This document shows, piece after piece, positions 29,914-37,061 of a stretch of 64,000 bases of DNA. The DNA comes from Angomonas deanei. Lineage: Eukaryota; Euglenozoa; Kinetoplastea; Trypanosomatida; Trypanosomatidae. The position numbers were made by a program, and so were the translations under genes. The notes beneath the pieces are model-generated. The model did not search any database. It was not told the DNA's origin and saw only the letters and a list, made by a program, of their open reading frames with translations. Every line of letters starts with the position of its first letter. Position 1 is the stretch's first letter. Location of the stretch: positions 186,001 through 250,000 of the forward strand of contig LR877164.1 of the NCBI GenBank assembly GCA_903995115.1, written 5' to 3'.

Positions 29914-31103
29914 ATGTCACTCGACGGATCGTGGAGTCCGACAAAGACTCCCCAGGGATATACCACCTCCCGCAAGTCGATAGATTGTACTAGTGTTCCC
30001 CAAACCGACGACGGCTTGCGCACACTAGCGGCTAATGGAAACTGGAGTGGCGTGTTGGCATTAGCAGAGAAACTAGAACAGGAGAAGGCGCACCAGAACG
30101 GCCTAGAACACTTGCCCTATGTCTTGGTTCGCATTACGGTCTATTTTAAAACGCAGCAGATTCCGTTTGCGATCTCGCTGGTGGAGCTGCTGGGAGATGT
30201 AGAGAATAGCGCTCATTACCGTGATCCCACCACGGGAGAGAATTTAGTTCCCTTTTCACTTCGGTATATATGCGGTGCAATACCACACTATGCGGGTGAG
30301 ACGAGAAAGGCAATCGCCAACCTGGAGCGACTGCTTAGCATTTGCAAGGAGGAAGGAAAAAAGATAAGGAGCAACTGTGGAGCGGCCGCGCCCTACGCGT
30401 GTCACGGACTCTCATTCCACTCTACTACAGCGTAGGCGACTACCGCGCTGCGGTATCGCTTTTTGAGGCGCTTCTAAATGATGAGGAGCAGCGGAGCAGA
30501 CACGCAGAGTATGGGAAAATCGAGCTGAACCCGATGAAACAGATACTGTTGCTTCAACAGTTTGCCTGTCTGTGTTTACAGTTGGGGAAGATTGTCTCCG
30601 CGGAGGAGACCATCGTCAAAATACAAGACTGTGCCGCATGGTATTCCGATAGTGGTCCTTCGTTTCGTGATTATGCACTAAACGTTGAGCAAATGTGTGA
30701 GGGATTTAAATATGTTTTTAAAGGAATGTTTAAGGAGGCGAGTGAGGTATTTCGCGCGCTGGCTACTCAGACCAGTCGAACTGGGGATAAGGAGATTGTG
30801 CAGGCGTTTGACCACATGAGGACATGCAACCAGGTCTCGTACATTAGCTGTTTCACGTACTCGGAACGCGAAAGTGGAAAAGACCCTTTGACCATCATGC
30901 CCTCCATTCTGTCGACGATGGAAAACTTTCTTAAGGAGAACCCCAATAATTTACTTCGCTCCTCCGGCTTCCTGAATCAGGCGGCGCGTCTCTATGCGCT
31001 GAGTTCTGGCGTAAAGAAGGAGACTTTTGCCGGCTTGGCGGATCTCATGGAGAAGCACGTGCTGGAGAAGTCGTCGATTCCTGACTTGGCGTCTTTGATA
31101 TAA
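29914..31103 (+). CDS. TRAPPC12-like TPR protein, with a -1 frame change at a slippery heptamer
   Basis: Resembles TRAPP complex subunit 12 (TTC15), a TPR protein of vesicle trafficking. Near the N-terminus LRTLAANGNWSGVLALAEKL matches its first helical repeat, and VPFSLRYICGAIPHYAG with LERLLSICKEE matches the family core. The frame from 29914 stops at 30433-30435. The family pattern (LWSGRALRVSRTLIPLYY, then more TPRs to LYALSSGVKKETFAGL) continues in the -1 frame to 31103. The overlap contains GGA AAA AAG at 30355-30363, i.e. the heptamer A AAA AAG in the zero frame. Slipping back one base gives GAT AAG GAG and an uninterrupted protein of about 396 residues. A missing A in the run of six would have the same effect. 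Confidence 0.8.
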
Positions 31104-31326
31104 AATGAAATTTTAACTATCAAAACGTAACCGATCTTTTTTTTTTTTACACACGTAAACATGTACATTATGGGAGGGCAACTTTTTGCTTGTCGGTTCT
31201 TCCTCAAATTTGTTTTTCCCTTTCCTCTGTTTCCCCCTTACTTTGTGAAGTGGCACAGTTGTTATTTCCTGTTCTTAAATTAATTCTCTTCTTTTTCCAT
31301 TTTTTGTTAAAACAAAAGCGATCTAC

Positions 31327-31354
31327 CTTTTTTTTTTGTTGTTTCCCAACTAGT
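31327..31354 (+). promoter_or_regulatory. Polypyrimidine tract and TAG, trans-splice acceptor
   Basis: An almost pure pyrimidine run ends in CAACTAG (AG at 31352-31353), a few bases before the ATG at 31361. It fits a spliced-leader acceptor and supports that start over the longer upstream open frame. Confidence 0.6.
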
Positions 31355-31360
31355 AGGTCG

Positions 31361-32630
31361 ATGGTGGACATGGAGGAGCCACGCCGAGCGGGATCTCCTC
31401 CCCTTTTATTTGAGTCCCCACTCTTCAAGGAGTTTTACAATGATCATAGTACGCTGGTGCCGGACGAAATATCAATGCGGGTGCTGGATGGGCTGGAGGA
31501 GGTCTATCGACAGGACGATAGCGCTCAGATTAGAATTGGGAAAAGCAGGGACACGACGGCCAACAAGGTTCGATTCTGCATGTCTGGGGAAGTGATACAA
31601 ACCAAACAGGCCGCACCGCTCCCTACGCAGTTTTCCCTGTTCGCGTGGCAGACACGAGAGAAGGAGGCGGAGGAGCAGCGGCGGGTTCTTCTCCAACGCA
31701 TTGCCGACTTGGAAAGCGACGAGAGACTAGAGCGGGAGGATATTATTTCCTTTTCATTGGCCCAGCTGAACGGTGTGTATAGCTGGTTCATTAGTGCGTC
31801 AAGGAATCAGTTCAAACAAGAGGAGGCCAACCTGCTGCAGCTGAATATTCTAGAAGAACAAGTTAGTGCCAGGATAAAGCTGTACGAGGCGGAGCTGGAG
31901 GAGCGAGAGGAGCAGCTGAAGGAGGCCGCCCGTCGTGCCTGGAAGGAGGAGATGCTCCAGCGGAAGGAGCTAGAAGAGGAACTGGCTCGTAGGGCGGAGT
32001 GGAAGAAGGCGCAGGAGAAGCGCCTTTCTGCGGCGCTGACCTTTATTGTAGTGCAAGAAAAAGATGCACGACGGGAGTTGGAGGCGGAGGAGCCGGTCGA
32101 TTTCGTGCGATTAGTGGAGAAGGAAAAAGAGGACCGGGTTGCCGCGGAGAAGGCGGCGTATGAGGCGTGGCTAGCGACACCAGAGGGCATTGCATTCGAG
32201 GAGGAAAACAAAAAGAAGGAAAAGAAGAGGGAGAAGCTGCGAAAGCAGAGGGAGGCGGAGCAGAAGCGTATTATCGCCGCGTGCCGCCATGGTCCCGGAG
32301 GTTCGTCTGTCTTCGCCGGTGATAATCCAGCTGATAAATGTTTCAGTTGCGGATTCATCTGGGATGAGGAATCCAGTTTGTATATTCCAGTCAACGTGGC
32401 GGGGAAGAGGAAGTCTAGCGCCCTTCTGCTGAGCATTGCCGAAAAAAAAGGGACGTAATTCTTTCTCGCTGGTTCCACGTCCGCCCGCCGCGGATGCGAA
32501 TAAAAAGAAGCCAAAACGTGCCGCTACCGCCAGCAAGGCGAAACCTCCTGCTAGCAAGAAGCGCAACACGAATAGTGCGAACACGACAGTCTTACCCTCC
32601 ATCAATATGTCATCCCCTATACCTGTATAA
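31361..32630 (+). CDS. Coiled-coil protein with C-terminal Cys/His motif, frame break near the end
   Basis: A protein of about 365 residues in the first frame (to 32458), mostly a long charged coiled coil (about 90-310, rich in Glu/Arg/Lys). It is followed by a compact C/H motif (CRHGPGG then DKCFSCGFIWDEE), possibly metal-binding. The frame ends right after a run of eight A (32442-32449). One A fewer would continue into a basic Lys/Ala/Pro tail (RPPAADANKKKPKRAATASK) ending at 32630. The downstream part keeps the codon character of a coding tail. The domain layout suggests a cytoskeletal or flagellar protein, but no family is named. Confidence 0.65.
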
Positions 32631-32798
32631 TATATGTATTCTATCTTTTTTTTTGATTTTTGCCATAAAATAAAAATAAAAAAAAAGCAAAAAACACACG
32701 TCTCACGCGCCCTGTGATGCGTCTTTATACTGTTTTATAAGATCCCCTTTTCTCACCTTCTCTTCTTCAAAAAAGTACTTTTCAATTTTTCGCACTAC

Positions 32799-32918
32799 AA
32801 CTACCTGATGACTTGCTAACTGAGTGTACCTTTTTCGATTTGTGTGCTGTAATGGTGCACGTAGTGAAATGAAAATTTAGCGGTGGTTTCCTCCGGGAGG
32901 CCGACTGATTTGTAGGTG
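32799..32918 (+). ncRNA. Structured small RNA candidate, unit 1
   Basis: A 120-base unit repeated at 32957-33076 with only five differing bases; the first 40 bases are identical. Two stems are clear: GTGTACC with GGTGCAC (7 bp, one GU), and a terminal-type hairpin GGTTTCC-TCCG-GGAGGCC (7 bp). The loop changes from TCCG to TTCG in the other copy, keeping the stable UNCG class. ACCT at the 5' end pairs with AGGT at the 3' end. TGATGA near the start and CTGA near the end resemble C and D boxes. It starts AACU like kinetoplastid spliced leaders, and a short AT-rich stretch before the last hairpin (AAAATTTAGCGG) is reminiscent of an Sm site. Class unresolved: snRNA, spliced-leader-like or C/D RNA. 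Confidence 0.6.
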
Positions 32919-32956
32919 TATATCATATTGTAAAATATTCCAGCTGTAAGATTCGT

Positions 32957-33076
32957 AACTACCTGATGACTTGCTAACTGAGTGTACCTTTTTCGAGTTG
33001 TGTACTGTAATGGTGCACGTAGTGAAATGAAAATTTAGCGGTGGTTTCCTTCGGGAGGCCGACTGATTTACAGGTG
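32957..33076 (+). ncRNA. Structured small RNA candidate, unit 2
   Basis: Second copy of the 120-base unit, starting 158 bases after the first. The UNCG hairpin here has a TTCG loop. The internal 7-bp stem is unchanged. Near the 3' end TTTGTAG has become TTTACAG. Upstream of this copy lies CTGTAA, which pairs with TTACAG, just as CTACAA upstream of unit 1 pairs with TTGTAG. The spacing to the unit differs between copies, so this possible compensatory change needs testing. Confidence 0.6.
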
Positions 33077-33276
33077 CTTATTTCTTTTATTACGTGAAAA
33101 CTCACGTACTTCATCAAATTACAAACCATATCTTTTTTAAAAAGCTGTGTACACACGGGACAATCCGAGGTGAGCCTGGTCTGACACTAATGGCATGCTG
33201 CACCTTCTGGTAGTGCCGGAGAATTCATATATTACCGTTTTTTTGAGATTTTTTTTTCTTTTAATATTTGTTTCTT

Positions 33277-33341
33277 GAACACATCCGAAGAAACCAGCAA
33301 GAACCAACCGGTATTTTGTTGGTGCCGACAGTGTGTAAGAT
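33277..33341 (+). ncRNA. H/ACA-like single-hairpin RNA, family B copy 1
   Basis: A 65-base element that recurs seven times across 2 kb. It folds as one hairpin: lower stem ACACA with TGTGT, internal loop, upper stem ACCAAC with GTTGGT around a nine-base loop, then AAGAT at the 3' end. The AGA lies about 14 bases beyond the top of the internal loop. This is the geometry of Euglenozoan single-hairpin pseudouridylation guides, which carry AGA instead of ACA. The target was not identified. Confidence 0.65.
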
Positions 33342-33394
33342 TGATGTATACATTCTGCAGTGAATTCTCCCGTGCTTTTACGATGAACCAACCT
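33342..33394 (+). repeat. Array spacer repeat E, copy 1
   Basis: A 50-base segment following RNA B1 (GTATACATTCTGCAGTGAAT and onward). It occurs again after B6, almost unchanged. No clear fold was found, so it is listed only as part of a duplicated composite unit. Confidence 0.5.
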
Positions 33395-33470
33395 CAAAAA
33401 AAAAACAACCAATTTACCGTCAATTCTTTCCTGGCCTTGCGTATTCCGTTCAAATGCTTTTGCGTTTTAA
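33395..33470 (+). repeat. Degenerate copy of family C' RNA
   Basis: Sequence around 33410-33470 (CCGTCAATTCTTTCCTGGCC) matches the 3' half of the family C' RNAs but lacks a good lower stem and AGA box. It is probably a decayed copy. Confidence 0.45.
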
Positions 33471-33502
33471 AATTTTTTTAACAAAAAAAAACCAAAAAAA
33501 AA

Positions 33503-33546
33503 CGAAAGAACAACCGGTATTTTGTTGTGCCGCAGTGTGTAAGATT
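33503..33546 (+). ncRNA. Family B RNA copy 2, 5'-truncated
   Basis: Only the upper stem region and 3' end (CAACCGGTATTTTGTTG to GTGTGTAAGAT) are kept, behind A-rich sequence, and single bases are missing in the right arm. Likely a non-functional copy. Confidence 0.45.
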
Positions 33547-33570
33547 GATAAACGCCCATTCTACAAAACC

Positions 33571-33637
33571 AAGCAAGCGCTCAGCCAGCCGTTAGTAACG
33601 TTAATTACTGTTCTTGGCCTTTACGTGTTGCAAGAGT
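33571..33637 (+). ncRNA. H/ACA-like single-hairpin RNA, family C copy 1
   Basis: Folds with a lower stem GCAA-CG against CG-TTGC (one bulge), small internal loop (CTCA and CTTTA), upper stem GCCA with TGGC, and an apical AGTAA/TTACT stem. A TTGC-AAGAG end supplies the AGA box 13-14 bases past the upper stem. Copies recur at 34629 and 35313. Confidence 0.6.
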
Positions 33638-33804
33638 TGAAATACTTCTAAAAATAACAACCTCAATAAACGAGCAAAGCGAAACACAGCCAATAAACCG
33701 ACTTTAGTTTGTTTTTATAGTGAGTCCGGCGCCGAAACTGTGTCAGATTTAAAATGTGTGATGAGTATTGCTGAAATCTCCAGGGTAACTGTTTTCCGTT
33801 TGCA

Positions 33805-33869
33805 GAACACATCCGAAGAAACCAGCAAAAACCAACCAGTATTTTGTTGGTGCCGACAGTGTGTAAGAT
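33805..33869 (+). ncRNA. H/ACA-like RNA, family B copy 3
   Basis: A 65-base copy with both stems (ACACA/TGTGT and ACCAAC/GTTGGT) and the AAGAT end intact. Differences from copy 1 fall in the internal loop and the apical loop. Confidence 0.65.
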
Positions 33870-34045
33870 CGGCGTACATTCTTTTCCTGTTAACACCGAC
33901 GCTAACTGATGACTAAACGATACTGCGTTCTTACTGAATTTTTTTTCTAAAAAAAATTGATTGACTTGTTATCAAAACTTCAACGAAATCTGTCTGAGAC
34001 TCTTTTCTCAAGGTGTTTGCTTTTTTTTGTTACTATCACATATTT

Positions 34046-34112
34046 GAACACATCCGAAGAAACCAACAAAAACAAACACTAGTATTTTGCTGGTGCCGAC
34101 AGTGTGTAAGAC
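34046..34112 (+). ncRNA. H/ACA-like RNA, family B copy 4, diverged
   Basis: The lower stem and AAGA end are kept, but the left arm of the upper stem has changed (AACAAACACT) and no longer pairs well with GCTGGT. Either a variant or a decaying copy. Confidence 0.45.
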
Positions 34113-34274
34113 TGTCGCATTACACTACTCGCATACGTATATTATTTAGAAAAAAAAAAAAAAGCATATATCTGCAGCCACTTGCAAACGATCAATTGCG
34201 CGCATTATTTTGGCTTTGAAATAGCTGCAAGATTTCCTTTTCCGTTTTTTTAAAAATGACACACAGTAAATATT

Positions 34275-34338
34275 CAGCAAACGCACCAGCCATTAGTACT
34301 GTCAATTACTTTCCATGGCCTTGACGTATTGCCAGAAT
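34275..34338 (+). ncRNA. H/ACA-like single-hairpin RNA, family C' copy 1
   Basis: A paralogue of family C with a different sequence but the same fold. Lower stem GCAA-ACG with CGT-TTGC (one bulged A), internal loop CACCA and CTTGA, upper stem GCCAT with ATGGC, apical AGTA/TTACT. After ATGGC come exactly 14 bases and then AGA, the spacing expected of an H/ACA guide. Confidence 0.65.
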
Positions 34339-34390
34339 CTTTCATTGTTTCTTTGGGAATACTTTCCATTTTTGTTTTCAATAGTCGAAA

Positions 34391-34457
34391 ACCTTCTATT
34401 GCTCTTTTCATCCTTTGAATAAGTGGATGGAAAGATCCTGAGGAATGTGAGATTTCT
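34391..34457 (+). ncRNA. H/ACA-like RNA candidate, family D copy 1
   Basis: Contains a 10-bp upper stem, CTTTTCATCC with GGATGGAAAG, around an 11-base loop. Fifteen bases later comes AGA in GTGAGATTT. A short TATT/AATG lower stem is possible. Copies lie at 34764 and 35441. Confidence 0.5.
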
Positions 34458-34522
34458 GTTTTCACCATTAGTAACCACCACGTCAAAAAAAAGTGAGTTT
34501 TACTTTCTCTATAATTATGGGT

Positions 34523-34587
34523 GAACACATCCGAAGAAACCAGCAAGAGCCCACCAGTATTTTGTTGGTGCCGACAGTGTGTAAGAT
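34523..34587 (+). ncRNA. H/ACA-like RNA, family B copy 5
   Basis: A 65-base copy with the lower stem and AAGAT end intact. The upper stem left arm reads CCCACC and can pair as CACCA with TGGTG. It is followed by a family C copy, as are B2 and B7. Confidence 0.6.
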
Positions 34588-34628
34588 CAGCATACGCATT
34601 CCCTCATCATAATAACAAAAAGAAAACC

Positions 34629-34695
34629 CAGCAAGCGCTCAGCCAGCCGTTAGTAACGTTAATTACTGTTCTTGGCCTTTACGTGTTGCAAGAGT
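34629..34695 (+). ncRNA. H/ACA-like RNA, family C copy 2
   Basis: Essentially the same sequence and fold as the copy at 33571, ending TTGCAAGAG. Confidence 0.6.
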
Positions 34696-34763
34696 TCAAG
34701 TGTTTCATTTTTTTTGTTTTTTACTTTGTGTTTCATCTTTTCTTTTGACCAGTATTTGAAAGC

Positions 34764-34826
34764 GTTCCATAGCTCTTTTATTCCTTTGAATAAGTGGATG
34801 GAAAGATCCTGAGGAACGGGAGATTT
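34764..34826 (+). ncRNA. H/ACA-like RNA candidate, family D copy 2, diverged
   Basis: Upper stem carries two mismatches (CTTTTATTCC against GGATGGAAAG) and the end reads GGGAGATTTC. Probably a weaker or decayed copy. Confidence 0.4.
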
Positions 34827-34859
34827 CTTTTAATCGCATTTATTATTACCCCCATCGAC

Positions 34860-34924
34860 GAACACATCCGAAGAAACCAGCAAGAACCAACCAGTATTTT
34901 GTTGGTGCCGACAGTGTGTAAGAT
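34860..34924 (+). ncRNA. H/ACA-like RNA, family B copy 6
   Basis: A complete 65-base copy with both stems and the AAGAT end. It is followed by spacer E and a C' copy, the same order as after B1. Confidence 0.65.
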
Positions 34925-34977
34925 TGCTGTATACATTCTGCAGTGAATTCTCCCGTGCTTTTACGATGAACCAACCT
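34925..34977 (+). repeat. Array spacer repeat E, copy 2
   Basis: Near-identical to 33342-33394. It confirms that B, E and C' were duplicated together. Confidence 0.5.
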
Positions 34978-35035
34978 CAGCAAACGCACCAGCCATTAGT
35001 ACCGTCAATTACTTTCCTGGTTGTATTGCAGATTA
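34978..35035 (+). ncRNA. Family C' RNA copy 2, shortened
   Basis: Starts GCAAACGCACCAGCCATTAG like copy 1. The right arm is shortened (TTTCCTGGTTGTATTGCAGA), so the upper stem is lost while TTGC-AGA remains. Likely decayed. Confidence 0.4.
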
Positions 35036-35049
35036 AATTTTTTTTAAAA

Positions 35050-35092
<43 letters not shown>

Positions 35093-35118
35093 TTGTTAAA
35101 AATATATATAAAAAAATA

Positions 35119-35149
<31 letters not shown>
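35036..35149 (+). repeat. Simple A/T tract inside the RNA array
   Basis: About 115 bases of long A-runs with T-runs and a short TA repeat. It separates a shortened C' copy from a 5'-truncated one. It may be hard to assemble, so its length is uncertain. Confidence 0.7.
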
Positions 35150-35187
35150 GTCAATTACTTTCCATGGCCTTGACGTATTGCCAGAGT
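35150..35187 (+). ncRNA. Family C' RNA copy 3, 3' half only
   Basis: Right arm of the hairpin (ATGGC, CTTGA, CGTATTGCC, AGA) without the left arm, directly after the A/T tract. Not functional as it stands. Confidence 0.4.
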
Positions 35188-35222
35188 TCAAATGCTTTTG
35201 CGTTCTAAAACTGTGTTAGCCA

Positions 35223-35287
35223 GAACACATCCGAAGAAACCAGCAAGAACCAACCGGTATTTTGTTGGTGCCGACAGTGTGTAAGAT
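35223..35287 (+). ncRNA. H/ACA-like RNA, family B copy 7
   Basis: A complete 65-base copy, identical in stems to B1, followed 25 bases later by a family C copy. Confidence 0.65.
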
Positions 35288-35312
35288 TGATAAACGCTTA
35301 TTCTACAAAACC

Positions 35313-35379
35313 AAGCAAGCGCTCAGCCAGCCGTTAGTAACGTTAATTACTGTTCTTGGCCTTTACGTGTTGCAAGAGT
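35313..35379 (+). ncRNA. H/ACA-like RNA, family C copy 3
   Basis: Same sequence and fold as the copy at 33571; the flanking bases on both sides also match that copy, so B2-C1 and B7-C3 are one duplicated unit. Confidence 0.6.
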
Positions 35380-35440
35380 TGAAATACTTCGAATCTTTTC
35401 TATTTCTGCTTAAACCTTTCTTTGTGACAGCAAATAAAAA

Positions 35441-35508
35441 AACCTTCCATTGCTCTTTTCATCCTTTGAATAAGTGGGTGGAAAGTTCCTGAGGAATGTG
35501 AGATTTCC
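35441..35508 (+). ncRNA. H/ACA-like RNA candidate, family D copy 3
   Basis: The upper stem is kept with one A-to-G change that turns an AU pair into GU (GGATG to GGGTG), and the end reads GTGAGATTTC. It is the last recognisable unit of the array. The stretch 35510-35719 is T- and A-rich leader for the next gene. Confidence 0.5.
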
Positions 35509-35719
35509 GTTTTAACAGCCTTTTTTTTTATTCCTTTCGGAAAAAAAAAAGTACAAAAACAATAAAAAAGAACATTTTCTATAATTGGAGGACTATTTTT
35601 GTAAGTGCATAACTACTTCATACAATTTTCTTTCCCGTTTTCTCCTTTTTTTATTTTTTTATATTCTTTACGAAAGGGAAAAACAAAAACTAAAACCAAA
35701 AACAATTCATTCAAAAATC

Positions 35720-36808
35720 ATGAACAAGGAGGCCATTCTTGACCGTGCCGTGGGGGCTATTGTCGGTGCCTTTATCGGTGACGCGCTAGGGATGGGCGTG
35801 CACTGGTACTATGACCTGGAGGAGATGCGGAAGGACCACGGGGAGTGGGTGAGCGACTACCGTGACCCCAAGCCAGGCCGCTACCACGACCAGCTGAAGG
35901 CAGGGGAACTCACCCAGTCCGGGTATATCCTCAAGCTGATGCTGGAGTCGCTGCACGCCAAGGGCGGCTACAGCGCGGAGCACTTTGCTAGCGTACTGGA
36001 CGAAAAGTTATTTACAAAGATGGACGGTACACCCGCTGCCGGTCCTGGTGGGTACACCAGCCAGTCGATCCGCAACGCCTATCGCATGCGTCAAAAAGGG
36101 GTCGGCTGGGAGGGCGGCCACTGCGCGAGTACGGCGGATACCACCGAGGCCATCGAACGTAATCTGGCGCTGGGGGTGCGCTACGCCAATAATCCCACCA
36201 AGCTAGCGGAGGCCGTCTCAGCGGACACCTTGCTCACACAAAACGATGAGATGCTGATCTCCATGACAGTCGCCTTCAGTGCTACGCTCTCCCAGTTGAT
36301 ACGCGGGGCACCGATGGACGACAAGATTTCGTACCTGATGATGGACGAGGTGAAGTCGGGCGTACTCCCGTTTCACTGTGTCACCGGCGATGACCTCGCT
36401 CCTCCCAAGCCAGGGGACCCGGACCCACCGCGCGCCGGCCGCTTTGCCTCCCCGGATGCGCTGCTGACGCAGTCCACGTGTGCTGCCGCGGCCAAGGACC
36501 CAAACATCTCTATCGAACCGGCGTGGAGGGTCTCCCTCGTGTACGGTATGCCCTGCGCCGCGTATCACATCTTACCGGCCGCCTACTACCTCGCCGCGCG
36601 CTTCTCCGACGACTTTGAAGGAGCGGTGCTGCACGCCGTCAACGGCGGAGGACAGAACTGTGCCCGTACCATGCTGACTGGTGCGCTGGTGGGCGCGCAG
36701 GTGGGTCTCCAGAAGATACCCCAGCGGTTCATTGACGGGCTGAAGGATAAGGATGAGATTCTCAAGTTGGCCAACTCTGTCGCAGGTCAGCTTATTGCGG
36801 ATATGTAG
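35720..36808 (+). CDS. ADP-ribosylglycohydrolase family protein, J1-crystallin type
   Basis: A 362-residue protein of the ADP-ribosylglycohydrolase fold, which in active members removes ADP-ribose from proteins using a two-metal site. The family start motif GAFIGDALGMGVHW is at residues 16-29 and a STADTTEAIERNL helix near 140. The usual metal-binding GGDTDT near the C-terminus is replaced by NGGGQNCARTMLTGALVGAQ (about 308), the form I associate with J1-crystallin and selenoprotein-J-like members. Catalytic activity is therefore uncertain. The ATG at 35720 is chosen over a long upstream open stretch that begins without ATG and is T-rich leader. There is no membrane segment or targeting signal. 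Confidence 0.85.
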   Translation: MNKEAILDRAVGAIVGAFIGDALGMGVHWYYDLEEMRKDHGEWVSDYRDPKPGRYHDQLKAGELTQSGYILKLMLESLHAKGGYSAEHFASVLDEKLFTKMDGTPAAGPGGYTSQSIRNAYRMRQKGVGWEGGHCASTADTTEAIERNLALGVRYANNPTKLAEAVSADTLLTQNDEMLISMTVAFSATLSQLIRGAPMDDKISYLMMDEVKSGVLPFHCVTGDDLAPPKPGDPDPPRAGRFASPDALLTQSTCAAAAKDPNISIEPAWRVSLVYGMPCAAYHILPAAYYLAARFSDDFEGAVLHAVNGGGQNCARTMLTGALVGAQVGLQKIPQRFIDGLKDKDEILKLANSVAGQLIADM

Positions 36809-37061
36809 TGAAATACAACTTTCATTTCCCAACAACAAAAAACGACCATTCTTATTATTGAGGTATCGGAACATGCTTTGCTTCTTTTCTGATATCGACA
36901 CAAAAGAGCGGTTTCATTTGATTATCGAGAAGTGGCAGGAAACCGTTTTTTATTATTATTAATTATTTTATAACCCATATTTTTTTTAATCATGTTCCTT
37001 CTCTATCCCTAAAACAAACAAACAAAAAAAAGCAATAGCAACAGAAGATCAGACTTTGCGC

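Noticed and set aside
33900-34000. Possible C/D box snoRNA (TGATGA at 33907, CTGA at 33934 and 33994)
   Set aside because: No terminal stem pairs the two ends, and such short boxes are expected by chance; it is left unannotated.
35036-35149. Open frame of Lys-rich protein across the A/T tract
   Set aside because: Pure simple-sequence translation with no conserved content.
35000-35165. Shared GTCAATTACTTTCC on both sides of an A-rich tract, resembling a target-site duplication around a retroposon
   Set aside because: Both flanks are parts of the family C' RNA repeat, and the left copy has its own 3' end. Array duplication with truncation explains it; no LINE or SINE body is present.
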